In this document: piece after piece, positions 1 through 5,152 of the stretch
How positions within the stretch are numbered: position 1 is the first letter of the stretch
Layout of the letters: every line of letters begins with the position of its first letter
Assembly: GCA_013003145.1 (NCBI GenBank)
Contig: JABDLH010000099.1
Coordinates: 1 to 9,809, forward strand
DNA length: 9,809 nt
From: Flavobacteriaceae bacterium
GTDB taxonomy: Bacteria; Bacteroidota; Bacteroidia; Flavobacteriales; Flavobacteriaceae
Reading direction: 5' to 3'
Notes under the pieces: generated by a model
The model's input: only the letters and a program-made list of their open reading frames with translations
Told to the model about the DNA's origin: nothing
Databases searched by the model: none
Position numbers and translations under genes: made by a program

Positions 1-258
1 GTAGTGGCACTGGTCATCGCACCGAGTATCGCTGCAGGTGGTGATGTGGCAACGGTAGAGGCTGCCCCGGCTGTATATGAAATGGCCCCGGCTGATGCTG
101 TGGAAGCTGAAGACGAGCAGGCCATCCGTTATGAAGACGCCCTGGAAACAGAGGTGACCGAGGAAACGGAAACCATTGAAGTGGCCATACAGGAAAAAAC
201 AGCTGTGAAAACAGCGGTAGTGTATACTGAAGTTGTTAAGACTCCAAAGAAAAGCTAA
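1..258 (+). CDS. Partial acidic, probably exported small protein (C-terminal part)
   Basis: The frame is open from the first base of the window to a TAA at 256-258, so the true start probably lies to the left; the GTG at 4 is only the first possible start inside the window. I do not recognise a family. The first residues (VVALVIAPSIAAGG) look like the hydrophobic core and small-residue cleavage region of a signal peptide, which would place the missing N-terminus only a few residues upstream. The rest is about 70 residues of low-complexity sequence rich in Ala, Val, Glu and Thr, strongly acidic in the middle and basic at the end (TPKKS). No cysteines or catalytic motifs are visible. A strong terminator follows 23 nt after the stop, so this is the last gene of its transcript. 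Export and a periplasmic or surface role are inference. Confidence 0.6.
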   Translation, partial: VVALVIAPSIAAGGDVATVEAAPAVYEMAPADAVEAEDEQAIRYEDALETEVTEETETIEVAIQEKTAVKTAVVYTEVVKTPKKS

Positions 259-281
259 ATACGTTTAGTTTCGTTTCAGTC

Positions 282-315
282 AAAAAAACCCGCAAGACAG
301 CTTGCGGGTTTTTTT
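282..315 (+). terminator. Intrinsic terminator, probably bidirectional
   Basis: A perfect 15-bp inverted repeat (282-296 against 301-315) surrounds the tetraloop ACAG. The GC-rich core CCCGCAAG/CTTGCGGG is flanked by seven A on the left and seven T on the right, so either strand would give a hairpin followed by a U-tract. It lies 23 nt after the stop of the acidic protein and 21 nt before the start of the next gene. Confidence 0.93.
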
Positions 316-331
316 ATAAGCTGTATCTTTT
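302..331 (+). promoter_or_regulatory. Candidate Bacteroidota promoter overlapping the terminator
   Basis: TTG at 302-304, inside the right arm of the terminator hairpin, is followed after 19 nt by TATCTTTT at 324-331. This matches the Bacteroidota pattern TTG-N(about 19)-TAnnTTTG except for the final base. The ATG of the next gene begins 5 nt after the -7-like element, so a transcript from here would be leaderless or nearly so. The spacing is good but both elements are short and T-rich, so a chance match is possible. Confidence 0.35.
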
Positions 332-336
332 TTCCC

Positions 337-1608
337 ATGTTGAATTATGACGATCTCATCATACTGGGCATCTCCTTTGGTCTTGGGATGCTCAACGGCC
401 TGCAACGGCAATCCGAGGACGACCGGATCGCCGGGGTGCGCACATTTACCCTGATCGCCATCTTGGGTACCATCGCCGGGTTTATGTCCCGGGACCTGGA
501 AAATCCTTACCTGATCCCATTCTTCGGCGTGGCGATTACCGCCTTCCTCGTGATGGGTAATGTGATCAAGCTTAAGAAGATATCCGAAGCCAGTATCGGG
601 CAGACGACAGAAGTCGCTGCACTGCTTATGTATGCCATAGGCGCCTACCTGGTCATGGGAGACCAGACCATAGGGGTACTGATGGGAGGGGGGATGGCTA
701 TCCTGCTGTACGTGAAAGAACGCTTACACGGACTCATCGAGCGGCTTAAGGATAAAGAGCTCAGTGCGATCATGACTTTTGCGGGTATTTCACTGGTAGT
801 CCTGCCTATATTGCCTAACCGGACCTATGGTCTTTTTGATGTATTAAATCCCTATAATATCTGGCTGATGGTGGTGCTCATCGTGGGCATCAGTGTGGTC
901 GGGTACTTCATCTATAAGTTTGCCGGGAAGAAAGTCGGGGTCATTTCTAATGGCGTCCTCGGTGGTCTTATCAGCAGTACGGCGACCACGGTAAGCTATT
1001 CCAGGAAGACCAAAGAAACCCCGGATGTGGGCAAGGTGGCTGCCTTTATAATTACAGCGGCTTCTGCAATTGCACTGGTCAGGGTTTTGGTCGAGGTGAG
1101 CGTGGTGGTCCCGGAGAAATTAGGGGGACTCATGACACCCATCCTGGCCGAATTTGTCATCATGACCGGGCTTTGTATCGGGATGTTCTACCTGATCAAC
1201 AAGGAAACGGAACAGGATGAAATGCCAGAACCTTCTAACCCCGCTCAATTTAAAAGCGCATTGGTTTTTGGCCTGCTCTATGCCCTTATCCTGCTCGCGG
1301 TGGCCTTCGTGAAGGAAGAGTTTGGTAATAATGCCTTGTACGTGGTCTCCATCATCAGTGGACTTACGGATGTGGATGCCATTACTTTATCATTGTCCCA
1401 GCTGATGAAAAAGGGTAGCCTTGAAGTAGAATCGGGCTGGCGCCTTATCCTACTGGCGTCGCTGTCTAATTTACTATTCAAAGGAATTATGGCCGCCGTT
1501 CTCGGCAGCAGGGAACTCACCAAATGGATTTCTATTACCTTTGGAGTATCCATTGTCGCAGGTCTGTTGATCATGTGGCTCTGGCCCGAATCCTGGCACT
1601 TCTTTTAA
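337..1608 (+). CDS. MgtC/SapB family membrane protein with DUF4010 domain
   Basis: This is a 423-residue, very hydrophobic inner-membrane protein with roughly a dozen predicted membrane segments. The N-terminal third (about residues 1-135) is MgtC/SapB-like: a first helix ending in GLGMLNGLQRQ, the counterpart of the family's GLLIGLER-type motif, followed by GVRTF. The C-terminal part, from about residue 185, resembles DUF4010, including the glycine/serine/threonine-rich segment NGVLGGLISSTATT and a GLTDVDAITLS segment. MgtC relatives are linked to magnesium and acid-stress physiology, but proteins with the DUF4010 extension have no settled function, so no transport substrate is assigned. The start at 337 is the only sensible one for a full first helix; no Shine-Dalgarno sequence precedes it. 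The downstream phosphatase-like gene starts 2 nt after the stop, indicating co-transcription. Confidence 0.88.
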   Translation: MLNYDDLIILGISFGLGMLNGLQRQSEDDRIAGVRTFTLIAILGTIAGFMSRDLENPYLIPFFGVAITAFLVMGNVIKLKKISEASIGQTTEVAALLMYAIGAYLVMGDQTIGVLMGGGMAILLYVKERLHGLIERLKDKELSAIMTFAGISLVVLPILPNRTYGLFDVLNPYNIWLMVVLIVGISVVGYFIYKFAGKKVGVISNGVLGGLISSTATTVSYSRKTKETPDVGKVAAFIITAASAIALVRVLVEVSVVVPEKLGGLMTPILAEFVIMTGLCIGMFYLINKETEQDEMPEPSNPAQFKSALVFGLLYALILLAVAFVKEEFGNNALYVVSIISGLTDVDAITLSLSQLMKKGSLEVESGWRLILLASLSNLLFKGIMAAVLGSRELTKWISITFGVSIVAGLLIMWLWPESWHFF

Positions 1609-1610
1609 AT

Positions 1611-2630
1611 ATGATATTTAAGAAAAAGCAAGACCCGCTGCAGATTATCGCATTCCAGACCTATGGCACCAATACTCATTTCTACGCCAAGGGACGTGCC
1701 CTGGAAGATGAGAATATAGACCTGTCTAATAAAGGTTTCTGGAAACTGCTGATCAATACCTGGAAACGATTTGAAACAGACGAGGTAGGAGACAGCCCTA
1801 TAGATATTCATTTGCCGAATGGGAAAGTGATCAAAGCAAAGACAGATGCAGATGGCTACTACCTGGCCGATGAACAATTAGAAGGCCTGGAAGAATTGAC
1901 CAATGAAGAAGGATGGTTGCCTTACGAAGTTTCCTATGATATTTCACAGGTAGATGCAAACCGGATCAGGGAGAATCGCTTCCCGGGCGAGATCCTCATA
2001 CCCCCTGCCACGGCAGAATTCGGCGTGATCAGTGATATTGATGATACCATTCTGCATACCGGGGTGGTCTCATCCCTGAAATGGCAGGTGATCTTCAACA
2101 CCGTGTTTAAAAGACCGGAAAAGCGCACCCCTTTAGATGGTGCCGCTAAATTTTATCACCTCTTGCACAGGGGTAAGACCGGGGAGGGTTCTAACCCTAT
2201 CTTCTACGTAAGCCATAGCCCCTGGAACCTGTACCGTTACCTGGAATTGTTCCTGAAGGAGCACAACTTTCCTAAAGGCCCTATTTTATTGAGGAGTTTT
2301 AAGAGTTTCCTGAACCGCAAAAAAGTGGTGGAGAAGCCACAGAAACAACGGGAAATCCTGAATATCCTGGAAACTTATCCCGAACTTAATTTTATTCTCA
2401 TCGGGGACAGTGGGGAGCATGACGCAGATATTTATATTGAGATCGCCGAAGCCTACCCGGACAGGATACTCGCTATCTACCTCAGGAGTGTAAAGCACCG
2501 TAAGCGAATGCTCAGGGTAAGAGGGCTGTTCAAATCGTACGAGACCGTTCCCGTATTACTGGCAGAAGACAGTAAACAGTTGTTTGCACATGCCTTTGAA
2601 AAAGGGTTTATCGCAGATCCCGACCACTAG
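1611..2630 (+). CDS. App1-type phosphatase domain protein (DUF2183)
   Basis: This 339-residue protein resembles the catalytic domain of yeast App1, a Mg-dependent phosphatidate phosphatase of the HAD-like superfamily. Visible motifs are GVISDIDDTI, with the DxDxT-type nucleophile site at D142-T146; YVSHSPWNLY around S201-P204; and LIGDSGEHDADIY, with the acidic metal-binding block at G265-D271. The N-terminal 130 residues form a family-typical region including a DADGYY segment. No signal peptide or membrane segment is seen, so the protein is probably cytoplasmic or peripheral. I chose ATG 1611 because it lies 2 nt after the preceding stop; the frame stays open back to 1524, but those extra 29 residues only re-read the end of the upstream gene. 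Phosphatidate as substrate is inferred from the yeast enzyme and is not secure. The stop overlaps that of the opposing kinase gene. Confidence 0.85.
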   Translation: MIFKKKQDPLQIIAFQTYGTNTHFYAKGRALEDENIDLSNKGFWKLLINTWKRFETDEVGDSPIDIHLPNGKVIKAKTDADGYYLADEQLEGLEELTNEEGWLPYEVSYDISQVDANRIRENRFPGEILIPPATAEFGVISDIDDTILHTGVVSSLKWQVIFNTVFKRPEKRTPLDGAAKFYHLLHRGKTGEGSNPIFYVSHSPWNLYRYLELFLKEHNFPKGPILLRSFKSFLNRKKVVEKPQKQREILNILETYPELNFILIGDSGEHDADIYIEIAEAYPDRILAIYLRSVKHRKRMLRVRGLFKSYETVPVLLAEDSKQLFAHAFEKGFIADPDH

Positions 2631-3247
2631 AAAAGACCGTGGATCTCTGCGTCGATCTTATTGATCACGAAACCGAGATCTTCCGGTTCATCCACGAAAT
2701 TCAGGTTATCCACATCCATAATAAGCAGCTTGCCTTTGGCGTAGCTCTGTATCCATGCTTCGTACCGCTCGTTCAGCCTGCTTAGGTAATCAATAGAAAT
2801 ACTGTTTTCGTAGTCTCTGCCTCTTTTGTGGATCTGGTTCACCAGGTTGGGGATAGAACTCCTTAGGTAGATCAGCAGGTCAGGTGGCTGAACAAAGGTT
2901 TCCATCAGTTCAAATAAACTGGTGTAGTTATTAAAGTCCCTGTTGGTCATCAGGCCCATAGCGTGGAGGTTGGGAGCAAAGATGTGCGCATCCTCGTAAA
3001 TGGTCCTGTCCTGTATCACACTTTTACCACTTTCCCGGATTTTCAAGATCTGCCGGTAGCGGCTGTTCAGGAAATAGATTTGCAAGTTAAAGCTCCACCG
3101 TGCCATACTGGTATAAAAATCATCCAGGTATGGATTGTCCACCACGTCTTCAAACTGGGCGTCCCAGTTATAATGTTTGGATAGTAACCTGGTCAGTGTG
3201 GTCTTCCCGGAGCCTATATTTCCTGCAACTGCAATATGCATGGCCAT
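2627..3247 (-). CDS. Deoxynucleoside kinase (dNK family)
   Basis: This gene encodes a cytoplasmic salvage enzyme that phosphorylates deoxynucleosides to their 5'-monophosphates. It has 206 residues, the usual length for bacterial deoxyadenosine/deoxyguanosine-type kinases. Motifs in order are the P-loop GNIGSGKT (9-16); an FEDVVDNPY segment with the probable catalytic base E33; IQDRTIYED with the DRT counterpart of the family's DRS motif (80-82); and the arginine-rich lid KRGRDYE (141-147). The C-terminus is complete. Two starts are possible, ATG at 3247 and a second in-frame ATG at 3241 giving MHIAVAGNIG; relatives I recall begin at the second, so the protein may be 204 residues. No Shine-Dalgarno sequence is visible for either. 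Substrate preference cannot be read from the sequence alone. The gene converges on the App1-type gene with a 4-nt overlap and no terminator between them. Confidence 0.93.
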   Translation of the reverse strand: MAMHIAVAGNIGSGKTTLTRLLSKHYNWDAQFEDVVDNPYLDDFYTSMARWSFNLQIYFLNSRYRQILKIRESGKSVIQDRTIYEDAHIFAPNLHAMGLMTNRDFNNYTSLFELMETFVQPPDLLIYLRSSIPNLVNQIHKRGRDYENSISIDYLSRLNERYEAWIQSYAKGKLLIMDVDNLNFVDEPEDLGFVINKIDAEIHGLF

Positions 3248-3383
3248 GTAACGATTAAGGGTTATGCTTTGTTCTGATAAAGGGACACAATATACAAAGT
3301 ATCCGGGGTTCCCGAAAAAATAGTCGCGGAAATGCGCTCCTTAAAATCTAAGGGTCAAAATTTTTATTTCACGGTCAAATACG

Positions 3384-3391
3384 TACTTTTG
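3384..3391 (+). promoter_or_regulatory. Candidate metK promoter (-7 element TACTTTTG)
   Basis: TACTTTTG is an exact match to the Bacteroidota -7 consensus TAnnTTTG. Transcription would begin about 6 nt downstream, near 3397, just before the first helix of the SAM-II-like element, which supports the call. No clear TTG -33 element is present; the upstream sequence is A/T-rich instead. Confidence 0.6.
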
Positions 3392-3403
3392 TGACTGCGA
3401 ATT

Positions 3404-3504
3404 GAGAGGACGGATTTGACTGATTGCAACCTCCCTGCCCGCGCAAAGCAATACCCTGTTACCGGGGTTGTTGTAAAGAGGCAGGATAAAATGCTAAAGC
3501 AGTT
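3404..3504 (+). promoter_or_regulatory. SAM-II-family riboswitch in the metK leader
   Basis: The leader carries the conserved blocks of the SAM-II (metA-type) pseudoknot riboswitch in the right order: GGATTTGAC (3412-3420), ATTGCA (3423-3428), ATAAAA (3486-3491) and TGCTAAAG (3492-3499). Pairings I can trace are P1 GAGG/CCTC (3406-3409 with 3430-3433) and two pseudoknot helices, GCA/TGC (3426-3428 with 3492-3494) and ACTG/CAGT (3419-3422 with 3500-3503). Unlike the compact textbook form, a hairpin is inserted after P1: CCTGCC/GGCAGG (3434-3439 with 3480-3485), capped by GCAA/TTGT and ACCC/GGGT pairs. A downstream gene for SAM synthetase is exactly the expected target, with repression at high SAM. 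The metK start codon lies about 72 nt further on. The class is assigned from remembered consensus features, and P1 is short with extra unpaired bases at its top. Confidence 0.66.
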
Positions 3505-3576
3505 TCCTTCACGCGAGTAAACTTCTTTACACTTTTACGTCAAATCTGTTTCATTACAAAATTATAGTATCGACGT

Positions 3577-4851
3577 ATGGCATATCTATTTACCTCAGAA
3601 TCTGTTAGTGAAGGACACCCTGATAAGATCGCAGATCAGATCAGTGATGCCCTTTTAGATAATTTCCTGGCCTTTGACCCGGAGAGCAAGGTGGCTTGTG
3701 AAACCCTGGTGACCACGGGACAGGTGATCCTGGCCGGTGAAGTAAAGAGCCATACCTATGTGGATCTGCAGGCGATTACCCGCGAGGTGATCAACCAGAT
3801 CGGGTATACCAAGGGAGAATACCAGTTCAGCGGGGATTCCTGCGGAGTCATCTCGCTCATCCATGAGCAATCCCAAGACATCAACCAGGGTGTGGATCGC
3901 GGGAAGAAAGAAGAACAAGGTGCCGGTGACCAGGGGATGATGTTTGGTTATGCCATTAAGGAAACCGAAAATTATATGCCCTTGGCCCTGGATATTTCAC
4001 ATAAGATCCTGAGCGAACTGGCAGCCCTGAGGAGAGAAGGAGACCAGATCACCTACCTACGCCCTGATGCCAAGGCCCAGGTTACCCTGGAATATTCTGA
4101 TGATCATAACCCACAACGGATAGATACCATCGTGATCTCTACCCAGCACGACGACTTTGACAAGGACAGCGAACGCATGCTGCAGACTATCAAGAACGAT
4201 CTCCTGGAGATCCTTATCCCAAGGGTAAAAGCCTTACTGGCCCCGGAAGTACAGGCACTTTTTGACGATCAGATCAAATATCATATTAACCCCACGGGGA
4301 AATTCGTTATCGGCGGACCTCATGGCGATAGTGGCCTGACCGGCCGTAAGATCATCGTTGACACCTACGGGGGGCGAGGAGCACATGGCGGTGGTGCCTT
4401 TAGTGGAAAGGACCCTAGTAAAGTGGATCGTAGTGCAGCCTATGCTGCCAGGCATATTGCCAAAAACCTGGCCGCTGCCGGGGTGGCAGACGAGGTGCTG
4501 GTACAGGTAAGCTACGCTATCGGGGTGGTAGAACCTACCTCTATCTTTGTGAATACCTATGGTACTTCTCATATAGACCTCACCGACGGGGAGATCGCCA
4601 GGCAGGTTTCACAACTGTTTGATATGCGTCCTTTCGCCATTGAAGAGCGATTAAAACTCCGAAACCCTATCTACCTGGAGACTGCTGCCTACGGCCATAT
4701 GGGGAAAGAACCCCGGGTGGTCCATAAAGTTTTCGAGTCACCTTACAACGGCAGGGTAGAGATGGACGTGGAATTATTTACCTGGGAAAAACTGGATATG
4801 GTAGAACCGATCCGCCAAGCCTTTGGTCTTGAAGTTTTGGAAAAACACTAG
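3577..4851 (+). CDS. metK: S-adenosylmethionine synthetase (methionine adenosyltransferase)
   Basis: MetK makes S-adenosylmethionine from methionine and ATP, releasing phosphate and diphosphate, in the cytoplasm; the family works as dimers or tetramers. The 424-residue product is full length, slightly longer than the roughly 380-420 typical of bacteria. Hallmarks are [15 protein letters not shown] near the N-terminus, with the ATP-binding GHPDK at 13-17 and catalytic His14; [12 protein letters not shown] from 115; [13 protein letters not shown] from 246; and the glycine-rich phosphate-binding [16 protein letters not shown] from 271. The ATG at 3577 fits the family start ([17 protein letters not shown]). 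No Shine-Dalgarno sequence precedes it. The preceding leader contains a SAM-II-like element, implying end-product control. The next genes supply its substrate methionine but have their own promoter-like motif and SAM-I riboswitch. Confidence 0.98.
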   Translation: MAYLFTSESVSEGHPDKIADQISDALLDNFLAFDPESKVACETLVTTGQVILAGEVKSHTYVDLQAITREVINQIGYTKGEYQFSGDSCGVISLIHEQSQDINQGVDRGKKEEQGAGDQGMMFGYAIKETENYMPLALDISHKILSELAALRREGDQITYLRPDAKAQVTLEYSDDHNPQRIDTIVISTQHDDFDKDSERMLQTIKNDLLEILIPRVKALLAPEVQALFDDQIKYHINPTGKFVIGGPHGDSGLTGRKIIVDTYGGRGAHGGGAFSGKDPSKVDRSAAYAARHIAKNLAAAGVADEVLVQVSYAIGVVEPTSIFVNTYGTSHIDLTDGEIARQVSQLFDMRPFAIEERLKLRNPIYLETAAYGHMGKEPRVVHKVFESPYNGRVEMDVELFTWEKLDMVEPIRQAFGLEVLEKH

Positions 4852-4870
4852 GATTATCCGGCTTCGTAGC

Positions 4871-4878
4871 TATATTTG
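4871..4878 (+). promoter_or_regulatory. Candidate promoter of the fusion-metZ operon (TATATTTG)
   Basis: TATATTTG matches the Bacteroidota -7 consensus TAnnTTTG exactly, 19 nt after the metK stop. Transcription would start near 4884, about 25 nt before the SAM-I P1 helix. No good TTG -33 element is visible at the right distance. No hairpin terminator is seen between metK and this motif, so read-through from metK is also possible. Confidence 0.6.
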
Positions 4879-4906
4879 TATTAACTAAGTTCAATAATTT
4901 ACTGAT

Positions 4907-5018
4907 CTGTTATCAAGAAAGGTGGAGGGAATAGACCCTTTGAAACCTTAGCAACCCTTTGCCTCTTATGGCAGAGAAGGTGCTACATTCTATCCCGGGG
5001 AACGGGAATAGATAACGC
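4907..5018 (+). promoter_or_regulatory. SAM-I riboswitch (S-box) aptamer
   Basis: This is a clear SAM-I aptamer. P1 is GTTATC/GATAAC (4909-4914 with 5011-5016). The conserved core follows in order: AAGAAAGGTGGAGGGA with the kink-turn side of P2 (4915-4930), TGAAACC (4941-4947), GCAACC (4951-4956) and AAGGTGCTA (4977-4985). P3 pairs CCTT and TGCC with GGCA and AAGG (4956-4963 with 4970-4980). P4 pairs TATCCCG with CGGGAATA (4991-4997 with 5003-5010) around the loop GGGAA. SAM binding stabilises P1 and in this class normally lowers expression. The downstream genes make homoserine, O-acetylhomoserine and homocysteine, a standard SAM-I target set. Confidence 0.95.
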
Positions 5019-5152
5019 TGAAGAGATTTACTTCCTCTCCATATCTTTCTTATAACGCATTATTTCCCCTGCTCTTGCGAGCAGGGAACCTGGCATCTAT
5101 TCGATACACGCGATTGTAGTTTGATGTTCAGTTAAAAAGAGAGAAAGATATG
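5019..5152 (+). promoter_or_regulatory. Putative translational expression platform of the SAM-I riboswitch
   Basis: CATATCTTTCT (5040-5050) is the exact reverse complement of AGAAAGATATG (5142-5152), which contains the purine-rich upstream region and the ATG of the fusion gene; a G-T wobble (5051/5141) makes it 12 bp. Pairing would bury the start codon. The 5'-most part of the complement could alternatively pair with AAGAGA (5021-5026 with 5046-5051, 6 bp with one wobble), giving a weak competing hairpin beside P1. There is no hairpin with a U-tract, so termination control is unlikely. Translation control by start-codon masking is inferred. Confidence 0.55.
5067..5086 (+). other. Stable hairpin in the leader, without U-tract
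   Basis: CCCTGCTC (5067-5074) pairs perfectly with GAGCAGGG (5079-5086) around the loop TTGC, an 8-bp GC-rich stem. The following bases (AACCTGGCAT) contain no run of T, so it is not a normal intrinsic terminator. It lies between the two arms of the predicted start-codon-masking helix and would bring them closer together. Confidence 0.75.

Larger units (their letters stand above)
3248..3576. other. Divergent intergenic region with the metK leader
   Basis: This 329-bp gap separates the divergently read kinase and metK genes and contains no credible coding frame. The left part (3248-3380) must hold the kinase promoter, but I see only a one-mismatch -7-like motif on the minus strand (TACTTTGT, 3301-3294). 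GGTCAAA occurs twice, at 3353-3359 and 3373-3379, just upstream of the metK -7 element; its meaning is unknown. The right part holds the metK promoter and a structured SAM-II-like leader. Confidence 0.7.

Noticed and set aside
1524..1610. Upstream in-frame extension of the App1-type gene
   Set aside because: The extension overlaps the 3' end of the membrane-protein gene, the added residues look unlike the family, and ATG 1611 lies 2 nt after the previous stop.
3294..3301. Minus-strand TACTTTGT as the promoter of the deoxynucleoside kinase
   Set aside because: It differs by one base from the -7 consensus and has no -33 element; too weak to list as a feature.
5067..5086. Intrinsic terminator controlled by the SAM-I riboswitch
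   Set aside because: The stem is stable but no T-run follows, and an alternative start-codon-masking helix explains the layout better.
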